DNA of 64,000 nt from positions 13-64,012 of the forward strand of contig NZ_LT703005.1 of the NCBI RefSeq assembly GCF_900149695.1. The letters run 5' to 3'. Source of the DNA: Anderseniella sp. Alg231-50. GTDB lineage: Bacteria > Pseudomonadota > Alphaproteobacteria > Rhizobiales > Aestuariivirgaceae. Positions within the stretch are counted from its first letter, which is position 1. The number at the start of each line of letters is the position of its first letter. The notes under the pieces were generated by a model. It saw only the letters and a list, made by a program, of their open reading frames with translations. It was not told the origin of the DNA and did no database searches. Position numbers and translations under genes: made by a program. Below are positions 16,913 to 26,144 of this stretch, piece after piece.

Positions 16913-18568
16913 TTAGCTGGTGGGTGCCAGGGGAAAACAACCGACGCCTGCGCGTTTAAGCTGGCGGCAGGCACGTGTCGCCTGTTTTCTGCTCAATCCA
17001 GAAAACCGTGCGCGATAAAGCGTGTTTCCGTTCTTGGCCACCGGCATGAGGAATGGTGTTGCCTTCTTCAGAGCCGCAACTTTTCTGGTTTTCGCAGAGG
17101 CGAGCCTGTCTCGGGCGCCTTCACGCGTCGGGAATGCGCCAATTTGTATGTTCCATGAGGCTTGATGGATTGTGGTTTCCTGCGCTTTTCCCGCTTGGTT
17201 TTGAGCTGACGCCGCAGCGGCCCGGTCTGTCGACGTGGGCTTGATTTGTAGAGCTGCCGGAGACGGCTGCCGGGCCGACGCAACAATCCGGGATTGGTCT
17301 TTTTGCGGTGCTGCAGGTATCGCCAGTTGTGACATGGCGTCGGCTACCGCCAGGCTATCGCCCTTGGCCGCGGTTGATGGAACGACAACCGATGTGAAAG
17401 TGACGCCATTTGCGGGCAGGGTGGTTTCGGGCTGTTGCGTATTTGCCGGTTGCGCATTCAGCGCCAACAGAGCGCCCACCGGATCGGATGCAGGTACGGT
17501 GTGCTGATAGGCAGAAGCCAACTTGGCGAGTTTTGCGGTGTCGGTTTGCTTCAGGCTGGGCTTTTCGCGCGGGATCGGTGCAAACCTGGAATCAGTATCG
17601 GAAGGGTTTGCGGACTTTGCCTTGTTGATTTTCGAAGCACGGGCCGCAGCTGCGGCACTGTAACCGGGCGGAGTACCGGCAACCATGGCGATCTTTTTGC
17701 TGCCACGTGATGCCTTTCGCAGGTCACGCTTCAGGATCTTGGTCATGAAGGCATTGCGCGAACGTCCGCTGCGACCGCCCATGACAACTGCGACAAGGCT
17801 GCGGGTGCCGAGTGTCCGTGATGACAGCAGGTTGAAACCGGAGGCGCGGGTGTAGCCGGTTTTGATGCCGTCAACGCCCTTCAGCTTGCCGAGCAGCCGA
17901 TTGTGATTGCGGTACTTGCGCTTGCCGTATTTGAACGAGCGCGTTGCGAAATGCTTGTAGTATTTTGGAAAATCGCGCTGGATGCGCAAACCAAGTGTCG
18001 CCATGTCCCTTGCGGTCGTAACCTGGCGCTTGTCCGGTAAACCGTTCGGGTTGGTGAATTTGGTGCGCGTCATGCCCAGAGCGCGGGCCTGGCGCGTCAT
18101 GCGCTTGGCAAATCCTTTCTGCGAACCACCAATGTGCTCGGCAACAACCATTGCCGCGTCATTGGCGGATTTGGTTATGAGCGCAAACATGGCATTACGC
18201 GCAGTGATGGTGGAACCAACTCTCAAGCCCAGCTTTGACGGTTGCTGGGCTGCGGCGCGCTTGGATACTTTCATGGGCGTAGAGAATGACATGCGTCCGG
18301 CATCAATTTCCTGAAACATCAGGTACAGCGTCATGACCTTGGTCAGCGAAGCCGGATAGCGCTTTGCATCAAGGTTCTTGCTGTAGATGATCTTTCCGGT
18401 CGAGGCATCTACCGTAACAGCACTGAATGCCGGCCGTGCCATTGCAGGGCGATTTGCGCCCGCAATCAGAACCAGAGACAGGATAAGGACCATCACGACT
18501 GACCGGCCCTTGTCAAAGCCCGTCTGTGATTTGAACTTACCGGCTAATGAAATACCCATGACACCCAC
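16913..18568 (-). CDS. D-alanyl-D-alanine carboxypeptidase with SPOR domain
   Basis: This 551-residue periplasmic enzyme of the PBP5/6 (peptidase S11) family trims the terminal D-Ala of peptidoglycan stem peptides. The signal/anchor lies at about residues 22-44 (VVMVLILSLVLIAGA). The catalytic motifs are S74-L-T-K77, S134-A-N136 and K236-T-G238. A long low-complexity linker covers about 300-470. The SPOR domain at about 474-549 (WNIQIGAFPTREGARDRL, TLYRARFSGLSRKQA) binds glycan strands stripped of stem peptides and should bring the enzyme to the division septum. Rhizobiales often combine these two domains. A strong terminator follows the gene. Confidence 0.94.
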   Translation of the reverse strand: MGVMGISLAGKFKSQTGFDKGRSVVMVLILSLVLIAGANRPAMARPAFSAVTVDASTGKIIYSKNLDAKRYPASLTKVMTLYLMFQEIDAGRMSFSTPMKVSKRAAAQQPSKLGLRVGSTITARNAMFALITKSANDAAMVVAEHIGGSQKGFAKRMTRQARALGMTRTKFTNPNGLPDKRQVTTARDMATLGLRIQRDFPKYYKHFATRSFKYGKRKYRNHNRLLGKLKGVDGIKTGYTRASGFNLLSSRTLGTRSLVAVVMGGRSGRSRNAFMTKILKRDLRKASRGSKKIAMVAGTPPGYSAAAAARASKINKAKSANPSDTDSRFAPIPREKPSLKQTDTAKLAKLASAYQHTVPASDPVGALLALNAQPANTQQPETTLPANGVTFTSVVVPSTAAKGDSLAVADAMSQLAIPAAPQKDQSRIVASARQPSPAALQIKPTSTDRAAAASAQNQAGKAQETTIHQASWNIQIGAFPTREGARDRLASAKTRKVAALKKATPFLMPVAKNGNTLYRARFSGLSRKQATRACRQLKRAGVGCFPLAPTS

Positions 18569-18905
18569 TATCCATCGAGTTTGGCGTTACACCTGCCGCG
18601 AAACGCCTGATTAAGACACTTAGCTGATTCGTCACCGAATCGACAAAGCTGCAACTCTCATGCGCGTTATGGAACTGTAAGAAATAAGGAACCTTGATAC
18701 CGGTCAATATGCCGGCGAACAAAACCTGACACTTACTAACAGTTCGGACAATTACGCGCCCGCATTTTCCGGGTTGTCAGGCAAACCCCTGCCTGAGTGA
18801 CCCGGTGATCCCCATCTCATCACGAACAAATCATGAAGGATGAGCCTTACTAACCGGTAAACGGGGCAACCATCGGGCAGTGTTTCTTTGCGGTGAAAAC
18901 TTTTT
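18569..18905. other. Intergenic region upstream of the phasin promoter
   Basis: The 434-base gap between the carboxypeptidase start and the phasin start holds no credible gene. Its right end is the phasin promoter and its left end must contain the carboxypeptidase promoter, but I could not place that confidently. Between them I see only AT-richer sequence without long inverted repeats. Confidence 0.5.
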
Positions 18906-18956
18906 ATGGTGCAGTGCACAAAATTACTTGACAATAAATGGTGCAGTGCATATATC
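18906..18956 (+). promoter_or_regulatory. Phasin promoter with duplicated 13-bp operator-like site
   Basis: TTGACA (18928-18933), a 17-base spacer and TATATC (18951-18956) form a near-ideal housekeeping promoter. The 13-mer ATGGTGCAGTGCA occurs twice, at 18906-18918 just upstream of the -35 and at 18938-18950 filling the spacer up to the -10. The 32-base offset puts both copies on nearly the same helix face. A bound protein would block RNA polymerase. PhaR-type repressors control phasins through TGC/GCA-rich sites, so PhaR is the likely binder; that identification is inferred. Confidence 0.75.
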
Positions 18957-19002
18957 ACCGTCATCCGAAGAGTTCGGGGTCACACAAACCAAGGATTTTA
19001 AC

Positions 19003-19347
19003 ATGTTCAAGTCATTCGAAGAGATGCAGGCTGCAGGCAAACAGGGTTTTGAAGCTTACATCGCCAGCGCAAATGCTTTCAACAAGGGTTTCCAGACACT
19101 GGCAACCGAAGCTGCTGAATTCACCAAGAAGTCTTTCGAAGACACCGTTGCACTGACCGAGAAGGTTGTTGCCTCCAAGTCTGTCGAAAAGGCTGTAGAA
19201 CTGCAGCAGGCACACGTCACCAAGTCTTATGAAGGCTTCATGGCGCAGGCCACCAAAATGAACCAGTTCTACATGGATGCCGCCAAGGACGCCTACAAGC
19301 CGTTCGAAGCTGAGATCGAAAAGTTCGCTCCAAAGGCAACCAAGTAA
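19003..19347 (+). CDS. Phasin (polyhydroxyalkanoate granule protein)
   Basis: This 114-residue, almost wholly helical protein is rich in A, K, E and F. It has the phasin_2 pattern: MFKSFEEMQAAGKQGFEAYI at the start, then GFQTLATEAAEFTKKSFED, and repeated SKSVEKAVELQ heptad-like segments. Phasins coat polyhydroxyalkanoate granules and set their size and number. ATG 19003 has AAGGA eight bases upstream. The gene stands alone between a strong, operator-bearing promoter and a strong terminator, as expected for an abundant, regulated granule protein. The family could also include unrelated granule-like helical proteins, but the promoter context supports the call. Confidence 0.9.
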   Translation: MFKSFEEMQAAGKQGFEAYIASANAFNKGFQTLATEAAEFTKKSFEDTVALTEKVVASKSVEKAVELQQAHVTKSYEGFMAQATKMNQFYMDAAKDAYKPFEAEIEKFAPKATK

Positions 19348-19401
19348 GTCGTACGCATTATCTGGGGGGAGCCTTCTCCCAGTCTGATCTGCAAATAAGA
19401 G

Positions 19402-19432
19402 CCGTCTGACACCATGTGTCAGGCGGTTTTTT
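19402..19432 (+). terminator. Rho-independent terminator after the phasin gene
   Basis: An 11-base stem (CCGTCTGACAC / GTGTCAGGCGG, one T-G wobble) with a three-base loop is followed by TTTTTT. A weaker hairpin, CTGGG/CCCAG, precedes it at about 19372-19382. Confidence 0.9.
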
Positions 19433-19616
19433 GTGTCTGATTTTGGCTATATTATTTCTCTACACAGGAAAGTTTACGGCAAACCCTCGTAACTCACCCA
19501 TTGACGCCTATATGCTAGGGCATGGATGATTGCTTTGTCCGACGGTCGCGACAACTATCCCGGATGGGTGTCCTGTATAGTCGTGTATGGCCTTTCTAAT
19601 CGTGTATGGTTTTTCG

Positions 19617-19967
19617 ATGTCTATTTATCTGTCTGACAAAGACAACAAGGATGGTGAAGACGGCGGTGGCGAAGGCCAGACCGGTGTCATCACGCGTGAA
19701 CAGACCAAAACCAAGAAGCCCAGCATGTACAAGGTGCTTCTGTTGAACGATGATTACACGCCCATGGAGTTCGTGGTGCACGTACTGGAACGGTTCTTCG
19801 GTAAAAACCGGGAAGAGGCTACCGTCGTAATGTTACATGTGCATCAAAAGGGTGTCGGTGTATGTGGTGTCTACACCTACGAAATTGCTGAAACAAAAGT
19901 TACTCAAGTCATGGATTTCGCCCGGCAGCACTCACATCCGCTGCAATGCACCATGGAAAAGGAATAG
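19617..19967 (+). CDS. clpS: ATP-dependent Clp protease adaptor ClpS
   Basis: ClpS binds N-terminal destabilising residues and hands the substrates to ClpA. The 116-residue form has the usual disordered acidic N-terminus and then the ClpS core from about residue 36: [32 protein letters not shown], the HVHQKGVG turn, and the conserved C-terminal [10 protein letters not shown]. An alternative ATG at 19587 would add ten hydrophobic residues. The two starts follow two copies of TCGTGTATGG (19581 and 19600), and neither has a good ribosome-binding site, so the start is uncertain. clpA follows after nine bases. Confidence 0.93.
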   Translation: MSIYLSDKDNKDGEDGGGEGQTGVITREQTKTKKPSMYKVLLLNDDYTPMEFVVHVLERFFGKNREEATVVMLHVHQKGVGVCGVYTYEIAETKVTQVMDFARQHSHPLQCTMEKE

Positions 19968-19976
19968 GAGCCTCAC

Positions 19977-22430
19977 GTGCCCACATTTTCTCGTAGTCTC
20001 GAACAGGCGCTGCACAGGGCGCTGGCTTTGGCCAGCGATCGCAGTCACGAGTATGCAACGCTGGAGCATTTGCTGCTCGCCCTTGTCGATGACAAGGACG
20101 CCGCATCTGTGATGCGCGCTTGCAGTGTCGACGTTGACCAGTTGCGCCGCAGCCTGGAGAACTATGTCGATAACGATCTCGCCAGCCTGGTGATGGCAAC
20201 AGGCGATGACGCCAAGCCGACTGCCGGTTTCCAGCGGGTCATACAGCGCGCCGTTATCCATGTGCAGTCATCGGGACGCGAAGAAGTAACCGGTGCCAAT
20301 GTGCTTGTTGCCATTTTCGCCGAACGTGAAAGTCATGCTGCCTACTTCCTGCAGGAACAGGACATGACGCGCTACGACGCTGTCAATTTCATCTCCCACG
20401 GCATAGCCAAGAAGCCCGGACTTTCGGAAAGCCGTTCGGTGCAGGGCGCTTCATCCGATGAAGAAGGCGATGAGGGCGAGGACGTAATTGACGGCGAAAA
20501 GTCCGGTGACGCGCTGGACAACTTCTGCATCAACCTCAACCAGAAAGCCACCGACGGCAAGATCGATCCGTTGATCGGCCGCGAATTCGAGGTCAACCGG
20601 ACCATCCAGGTGCTGTGCCGCAGGTCCAAGAACAATCCGCTGTTTGTCGGAGACCCCGGTGTCGGCAAGACCGCCATCGCAGAAGGTCTGGCCCGAAAGA
20701 TCGTCAAGGGTGAAGTACCGGAAGTTCTGAAAGAATGCACCATCTTCCAGCTCGACATGGGTGTCCTGCTGGCCGGCACACGCTATCGCGGCGATTTCGA
20801 AGAACGCCTCAAGGCGGTGATTAAGGAAATCGAGGAATATGAAGGCGCCATCATGTTCATCGATGAAATCCATACCGTCATCGGAGCAGGGGCCACTTCC
20901 GGTGGTGCCATGGATGCCTCAAACCTGCTCAAGCCTGCCTTGTCAGCAGGGTCCCTGCGCTGCATGGGATCGACCACTTATAAAGAGTACCGCCAGCATT
21001 TCGAAAAAGACCGGGCGCTGGTGCGCCGGTTCCAGAAGATTGATATCAAGGAGCCGTCGGTGCCGGATGCAGTCAAGATCCTGACCGGGCTGAAACCGTA
21101 CTTCGAGGAGTTCCACAAGGTGCGTTATACCAATGACGCCATCAAGTCTGCCGTGGAATTGTCCAGCCGCTACATCAATGATCGCAAACTGCCTGACAAG
21201 GCAATCGACGTGATCGATGAAAGCGGCGCGTCGCAGATGCTGCTCGCGGAAAGCAAGCGCAAGAAGACCATCGACGTCAAGGATATCGAGGATGTCATTG
21301 CGACCATGGCCCGCATCCCGCCGAAATCCGTTTCCAAGAACGACCAGGAACTGCTCAAGGACCTGGATACGGAACTGAAACGTGTCGTGTTCGGCCAGGA
21401 TGATGCCATCAGTGCATTGTCGTCTGCCATCAAGTTGTCGCGCGCCGGACTGCGCGAACCGGAAAAGCCTATTGGGTGTTATCTGTTCTCCGGTCCGACC
21501 GGTGTCGGCAAGACCGAAGTGGCCAAGCAATTGGCTGCCGTTCTGGGTGTTGAATTGCTGCGCTTTGACATGTCGGAGTACATGGAGCGCCATTCGGTCT
21601 CCCGGCTGATCGGTGCGCCTCCGGGCTATGTCGGTTTCGACCAGGGCGGCCTGCTGACCGACGGCATTGATCAGAACCCGTACAGCGTGTTGCTGCTCGA
21701 CGAGATCGAAAAAGCTCACCCGGACCTGTTCAATATCCTGCTGCAGGTCATGGACCACGGCAAGCTAACTGATCACAACGGCAAGTCGATTGATTTCCGC
21801 AATGTGATCCTGATCATGACCACCAATGCCGGCGCGGCTGATCTTGCCAAATCGGCATTTGGCTTCACCCGTTCCAAGCGTGAAGGCGACGACGGCGAAG
21901 CCATTACCAAGATGTTCACGCCGGAGTTCCGCAACCGGCTCGATTCGGTGATCGGGTTCGGGCACTTGCCGCCGGAAGTGGTGCGCATGGTGGTGCAGAA
22001 ATTCGTGCTGCAGCTGGAAGCGCAACTGGACGAACGCCAGATCAATATCGAACTGTCAGACGACGCGGCCGACTGGCTGGCTCGCGAAGGCTATGACGAA
22101 CAAATGGGCGCACGGCCATTGTCGCGTGTGATTCAGAAGTACATCAAGCAGCCTCTGGCTGATGAGGTACTGTTCGGCAAGCTGGTCAAGGGCGGCACGG
22201 TAAGCGTCCTGCTGGGCAAGGATGATCAGGGGCTCGACGAATTGAAGTTCAAGTTCCTGTCGCGTGATCAGGAAAAAGCCCTGCCGAAACCGGTGGAGCG
22301 TAAGTCTCTGCCGCGCAACAAGAAAACTACTGCCAAGAAGCCGCGGACACCGTCGCCCGCATCAAAGGCTGCACCGAAAAAGAAAAAGGGCGGTGGCGGA
22401 ACACCAGGACGTACCGAAAAGGTCAAGTAG
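19977..22430 (+). CDS. clpA: ATP-dependent Clp protease ATP-binding subunit ClpA
   Basis: ClpA is the AAA+ unfoldase that feeds ClpP. The 817-residue protein has an N-terminal Clp repeat domain (1-145), a first AAA module with Walker A GDPGVGKT near residue 222, and a second with GPTGVGKT near 505 and Walker [13 protein letters not shown]. The C-terminal D2-small domain ends about residue 760. A Lys/Pro-rich tail of roughly 55 residues follows ([18 protein letters not shown]), longer and more basic than in E. coli. The start is GTG 19977, with TAGGAG upstream. It is co-transcribed with clpS. Confidence 0.96.
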   Translation: MPTFSRSLEQALHRALALASDRSHEYATLEHLLLALVDDKDAASVMRACSVDVDQLRRSLENYVDNDLASLVMATGDDAKPTAGFQRVIQRAVIHVQSSGREEVTGANVLVAIFAERESHAAYFLQEQDMTRYDAVNFISHGIAKKPGLSESRSVQGASSDEEGDEGEDVIDGEKSGDALDNFCINLNQKATDGKIDPLIGREFEVNRTIQVLCRRSKNNPLFVGDPGVGKTAIAEGLARKIVKGEVPEVLKECTIFQLDMGVLLAGTRYRGDFEERLKAVIKEIEEYEGAIMFIDEIHTVIGAGATSGGAMDASNLLKPALSAGSLRCMGSTTYKEYRQHFEKDRALVRRFQKIDIKEPSVPDAVKILTGLKPYFEEFHKVRYTNDAIKSAVELSSRYINDRKLPDKAIDVIDESGASQMLLAESKRKKTIDVKDIEDVIATMARIPPKSVSKNDQELLKDLDTELKRVVFGQDDAISALSSAIKLSRAGLREPEKPIGCYLFSGPTGVGKTEVAKQLAAVLGVELLRFDMSEYMERHSVSRLIGAPPGYVGFDQGGLLTDGIDQNPYSVLLLDEIEKAHPDLFNILLQVMDHGKLTDHNGKSIDFRNVILIMTTNAGAADLAKSAFGFTRSKREGDDGEAITKMFTPEFRNRLDSVIGFGHLPPEVVRMVVQKFVLQLEAQLDERQINIELSDDAADWLAREGYDEQMGARPLSRVIQKYIKQPLADEVLFGKLVKGGTVSVLLGKDDQGLDELKFKFLSRDQEKALPKPVERKSLPRNKKTTAKKPRTPSPASKAAPKKKKGGGGTPGRTEKVK

Positions 22431-22470
22431 CAAGTAACCGTCCAAACCCGTAACCACAAATGTGACTTTT

Positions 22471-22499
22471 ACGCCGGGCCTGTTCAGGTCCGGCGTTTT
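22471..22499 (+). terminator. Rho-independent terminator after clpSA
   Basis: An 11-base stem (ACGCCGGGCCT / AGGTCCGGCGT, one G-T wobble) with a four-base GTTC loop is followed by TTTT, 40 bases after the clpA stop. Confidence 0.88.
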
Positions 22500-22555
22500 C
22501 GCATGCAGACCATGCGGTTGTGCGGGTTGCGGCCTGTGCTGCTGTACCGGTAAAC

Positions 22556-23317
22556 ATGCAACCCATGGGGCAGACCGCGCATTCCAATCAGGAAACCGAT
22601 GTTACCGGATATGACTGGACCGGCATGTCCGGCGGCATCCGGGCGGCATTTTCCCTGCCTGGCCTGGTCATGGCGTGTTCGTTCATCGGCTTCGGTGCCC
22701 TGATCCACGATGTCGGTTTTCCGCTACTTGCCGGTGTCGCGACCATCCCGCTGATATGGGCTTTGCCCGGCCAGGTGTTGTTCGTGACCATGTGGCAGTC
22801 GGGTGTTGCGCTGCCGCTGATAGCAGCAGCGGTATCCCTGACCGCCGTCCGCCTTTTGCCCATGACCATCGGTGTGCTGGCTCAGGTTCGGCTGAAGCAG
22901 GCATCCCGGTTGCCGGAATTCCTGCTCGGGCATTTCACGGCGGTTACCATTTGGGTCCTGTCGCTGACCAGCTTGCATGATGTGTCCCCCCAAAGGCAGT
23001 TACCGTGGCTGGTTGGCCTTGGCACAGCCTTGATGGGACTGATGATGCTGGTTGTGCCGCTGGGATATTACCTTGCCGATGGCCTGCCATCGACACTGGC
23101 TGCGGCACTGGTGTTTTTCACGCCCGCCTTCTTCCTGCTGTCGCTGTTTTCAGGCGCCATCTGGCGGTTCGATTACGGCGCCATTGCCCTTGGCTGCATC
23201 CTGTTGCCGATCGCGCGTTATTACGCGCCGGAATTCGACCTGTTGATCGCCGGTGTTGGCGGCGGCACTGTTGCCTTCATTCTTCTTCGTCCGCGCCGCA
23301 AGGGGCTGCTGAAATGA
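22556..23317 (+). CDS. azlC: AzlC family branched-chain amino acid export protein
   Basis: This 253-residue integral-membrane protein is the large subunit of the AzlCD-type exporter for branched-chain amino acids. The family start GGIRAAFSLPGLVMACSFIG lies near residue 27, followed by seven to eight hydrophobic segments and the conserved PGQVLFVTMW and LTAVRLLPM. ATG 22556 is a choice among several in-frame starts: GTG 22520 and ATG 22565 are possible, and no strong ribosome-binding site decides. The stop overlaps the azlD start (ATGA), so the two subunits are coupled in translation. Confidence 0.88.
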   Translation: MQPMGQTAHSNQETDVTGYDWTGMSGGIRAAFSLPGLVMACSFIGFGALIHDVGFPLLAGVATIPLIWALPGQVLFVTMWQSGVALPLIAAAVSLTAVRLLPMTIGVLAQVRLKQASRLPEFLLGHFTAVTIWVLSLTSLHDVSPQRQLPWLVGLGTALMGLMMLVVPLGYYLADGLPSTLAAALVFFTPAFFLLSLFSGAIWRFDYGAIALGCILLPIARYYAPEFDLLIAGVGGGTVAFILLRPRRKGLLK

Positions 23318-23649
23318 GCCAGCTTGCACTCATTCTGGCGGCCATGATTCCGGCTGGCTTCATCGCAACCTATCTGTGGCGGGCACTCGCCGTGGTTGCA
23401 GTCACCCGTATCAATCCGGAAAGCGATTTGCTGCTGTGGGTGAGGGCGGTCTCCACGGCGCTCGTCGCTGCCCTGGTCATGCGCATGATCATCGCACCGT
23501 CAGGTGTACTGTCCACCATAGCGCTGGAACACCGGTTCGCGGCAGTCGCCATCGGAGTAGGGGTGTTTTATGCCGCGTCTCGTTCGACACAAATCGCCAC
23601 CTTCGCAACGGTCATTGCGTTGGTCCTGTTGAACTTGATGCTGGGATAA
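23314..23649 (+). CDS. azlD: AzlD family branched-chain amino acid export protein
   Basis: This 111-residue small subunit has four hydrophobic helices (about 4-25, 43-62, 72-88 and 95-110). It has the AzlD pattern of a helix, a short loop with INPESDLLLWVRAV, and then helices rich in A and L. AzlD proteins work with AzlC in exporting branched-chain amino acids or their analogues. The gene begins inside the azlC stop. It converges on the HIT-protein gene with 23 bases between the stops. Confidence 0.88.
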   Translation: MSQLALILAAMIPAGFIATYLWRALAVVAVTRINPESDLLLWVRAVSTALVAALVMRMIIAPSGVLSTIALEHRFAAVAIGVGVFYAASRSTQIATFATVIALVLLNLMLG

Positions 23650-23672
23650 ACTGGTGTCGCAGTTGAGCGCCT

Positions 23673-24098
23673 CTAATCCGCCAACACAGACCGCAGCTTT
23701 TCAGCCAATTCGGCAAGATCGTCCTGATCGGCCATATCGCCTGCCGGCGGCCGCATCTTGATACCTTCATGGCGCGGAATCACGTGCACGTGGGTATGAA
23801 AGACAACCTGGCCACCAGCACTTTCGTTAAACTGCTGGATGGTCACTCCGTCGGCATCAAATGCCTTGACCACCGCATGCGCCATTTTCTGGACGGTTGC
23901 CATCACCGCGTTGAGGTCATCGCTCGCGATATCAAGCATGTTTCGCGACGCGGCCTTGGGAATAACCAGACAATGCCCGTCGGCACGGGGCATGATATCC
24001 ATGATTACAATGGTGTTGTCGTCTTCATAGACTTTGTGGCTGGGTAACTCGCTGCGCAGGATTTTGGCGAAAATATTGCTGTCATCATAAGTGGTCAT
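23673..24098 (-). CDS. HIT family nucleotide-binding protein
   Basis: This 141-residue protein is of the Hint/HinT type, purine nucleoside phosphoramidases and dinucleotide hydrolases. The triad motif is H101-T-H103-V-H105-V in FHTHVHVIPRHEG. The N-terminal NIFAKILRSELPSHKVYEDD and the middle ADGHCLVIPK are also typical. The order of downstream and upstream genes (RidA, GDPD, FemAB-like, HIT) is a compact same-strand run, but gaps of up to 63 bases leave the operon unproven. The cellular substrate is not known from context. Confidence 0.92.
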   Translation of the reverse strand: MTTYDDSNIFAKILRSELPSHKVYEDDNTIVIMDIMPRADGHCLVIPKAASRNMLDIASDDLNAVMATVQKMAHAVVKAFDADGVTIQQFNESAGGQVVFHTHVHVIPRHEGIKMRPPAGDMADQDDLAELAEKLRSVLAD

Positions 24099-24161
24099 TT
24101 AGAATTTCCCGGTTTGCGGTTGTTGCAATTGACTAACTCAGAAGTTGAGCAACGCCAACCC

Positions 24162-25355
24162 TCAAAAATCCTCTTCTCTTTCTCCCCGTCTGAATGGCGA
24201 GTGGTGTTCTTCAATCAGCTTGTTGTCACGCGCCACGGCCCTGCGCTCCTGTTCAAGATAGTCGGCCACGGCCGAATGCAGGCGCGGGTCCTGGATCATG
24301 TGGACGGACCGTGTGGTCACGGGCAGGTATCCGCGCGCCAGCTTGTGCGGACCTTGCGCGCCGGCTTCCACCCGCTTCAGACCACGGGAGATGGCAAACT
24401 CGATGGCCGTGTAGTAGCAGACCTCGAAATGCAGGCAGTCATGGTGTTCGATGCATCCCCAGTTGCGGCCATAGAGTGCATCGCCACCGATGAAATTTAT
24501 GGCACCGGCGATCCAGCGCCCGTTATTGCGCACCATGATCAGGGCAATGTCGTCGGACATGTTCTCGCCAACCGATGAAAAGAACTCACGGGTCAGGTAA
24601 GGGGTTCCCCATTTACGATCGCCTGTGTCCATGTAGAAGTGGAAGAAGTGGTCCCAGTGGTCTTCGGTGATGTCCTCGCCGGTCAGCACCTGGATGTCCA
24701 GCCCGCTTCCGGCCACGGTCTTGCGTTCCTTGCGGATATTCTTGCGCTTGCGCGAAGAAAGTGCGGCAAGAAACTGATCAAAAGAGGAAAAATCCTCATT
24801 GTGCCAATGAAATTGCGTATCGTTGCGCTGCAACCAGCCGAAATCGCCGAAATCCTTGTATTCGTCCTCGGCGATAAACGTCATGTGGGCAGACGACGCG
24901 CCAAGCCGGCCCGCCAGTTGGCTCGACGCATCCGCCATGGCTGCACGGCACTGTCTGAGCTTGTCAGCTTGCGTCACAAGGACTTTCGGGCCGGATGCGG
25001 GGGTGAACGGAACCGAAATCTGCAGCTTTGGATAATACTGCCCACCGGCCCGCTGGATAGCCTCCGCCCAGCCATAGTCAAACACATACTCGCCTTGCGA
25101 GTGATTTTTCAGATAGCACGGCATCACCGCGATGGTCTGTCCGTCACCGGACTTCAACTGCATGTGCTGGCCGAGCCACCCGGTTTCCGCGACAGCCGAG
25201 CCTGAAGTCTCCAGCGCTTTCAGGAATGCATGGCGCACAAACGGGTTGTAGGGACGCCATGGCGGATTGGCGCACATGTCCCAGGTGTCGGCATCAATGC
25301 CCGAAATGGATTGATGAACCTCCATGGAAAACTGGTCTTTTTCCGGTGTCGTCAT
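24162..25355 (-). CDS. FemAB-like GNAT-fold protein (DUF482/PF04339 type)
   Basis: This 397-residue protein resembles the proteobacterial family annotated as 'GNAT family N-acetyltransferase' or 'peptidoglycan biosynthesis protein', with a tandem GNAT fold like FemAB aminoacyltransferases. Landmarks are NPFVRHAFLKALE near residue 37, YVFDYGWAEAIQ near 90, SSRKRKNIRKERK near 200, and YYTAIEFAISRGLKRVEAGAQGPHK near 330. No signal peptide is present. The substrate is unknown. The gene lies eight bases after the GDPD stop, so the two are probably co-transcribed. Confidence 0.85.
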   Translation of the reverse strand: MTTPEKDQFSMEVHQSISGIDADTWDMCANPPWRPYNPFVRHAFLKALETSGSAVAETGWLGQHMQLKSGDGQTIAVMPCYLKNHSQGEYVFDYGWAEAIQRAGGQYYPKLQISVPFTPASGPKVLVTQADKLRQCRAAMADASSQLAGRLGASSAHMTFIAEDEYKDFGDFGWLQRNDTQFHWHNEDFSSFDQFLAALSSRKRKNIRKERKTVAGSGLDIQVLTGEDITEDHWDHFFHFYMDTGDRKWGTPYLTREFFSSVGENMSDDIALIMVRNNGRWIAGAINFIGGDALYGRNWGCIEHHDCLHFEVCYYTAIEFAISRGLKRVEAGAQGPHKLARGYLPVTTRSVHMIQDPRLHSAVADYLEQERRAVARDNKLIEEHHSPFRRGEREEDF

Positions 25356-25363
25356 TTCAGGAC

Positions 25364-26131
25364 TTAGACCATGGCCTTGGGCGCATACCCTTCAAATGTA
25401 ATCTGATCACACCATCTTAGCGCATCTGATGCTTCTTGTTCGGAACGGATGGTCCAGCAGATCATCGGCGTGCGCGTTTTCCGAAACATGCGCGACACGG
25501 GGCAGGGCAGCCAGTGCTTGTCCAGCGACAGGAAGTTCGGTTGCGTTACATCCAGATGGCGAAATTCCCGCAGCGAAAGCCGTGTAGAGAGCGGCAGCCA
25601 GGGATAATCGTCCTGTGTTGCACCGTCTGCCACCATACCCCGGATGATGTCAGGAGCTTCATGGGCGAGCCAGCCGACCTGAACCGGGTCGAACGACATC
25701 ACAGCAACATGTCCGGCATAAGACGCCAGGCACTGAGCGGTCCGCCGCACCAGATCGGTGTTTCCCGACCATTGGCTTTTGACTTCGACCACCAGCCCCA
25801 CCCTGCCGGCGACCAGCTCAAGCAATTGCATAAGAGTGGGAATGGTGCCGCTGCCATTTGCATAGGAAATTTCACTGAGGTCAGCCGCCTTGAAGTCATG
25901 GATGGAACCCGTTTCATTTGTCAGCCGGTCCAGGCTGTGATCATGAAACACCATCGCCTCGCCATCGCTTGAAAGCTGCACATCAACCTCAATGGCATAG
26001 TCGTGCTCGATCGCCGCCTCGGCGGCGAGCAGTGAGTTTTCCACCACGCCGTTTTGTACGTCATGCAGCCCGCGATGTGCGATGGCGACCTTCGTCAGCC
26101 AATCGCAATCGGGATCTGTTGGCCGCCACAT
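25364..26131 (-). CDS. Glycerophosphodiester phosphodiesterase
   Basis: This 255-residue GDPD TIM-barrel enzyme hydrolyses glycerophosphodiesters to glycerol 3-phosphate and an alcohol. Active-site signatures are A-H-R-G-L near residue 18, EVDVQLSSDGEAMVFHDH (metal-binding E and D and the catalytic HD) near 48-65, and VVEVKSQW near 115. No signal peptide is present, so it is cytoplasmic. It starts 13 bases after the RidA-family stop and continues the same-strand run. Confidence 0.92.
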   Translation of the reverse strand: MWRPTDPDCDWLTKVAIAHRGLHDVQNGVVENSLLAAEAAIEHDYAIEVDVQLSSDGEAMVFHDHSLDRLTNETGSIHDFKAADLSEISYANGSGTIPTLMQLLELVAGRVGLVVEVKSQWSGNTDLVRRTAQCLASYAGHVAVMSFDPVQVGWLAHEAPDIIRGMVADGATQDDYPWLPLSTRLSLREFRHLDVTQPNFLSLDKHWLPCPVSRMFRKTRTPMICWTIRSEQEASDALRWCDQITFEGYAPKAMV

Positions 26132-26144
26132 CGGCGTCAGCCTT

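Noticed and set aside
24114-25205. Plus-strand frames across the FemAB-like gene
   Set aside because: They are antisense shadows; the minus-strand frame has clear family motifs.
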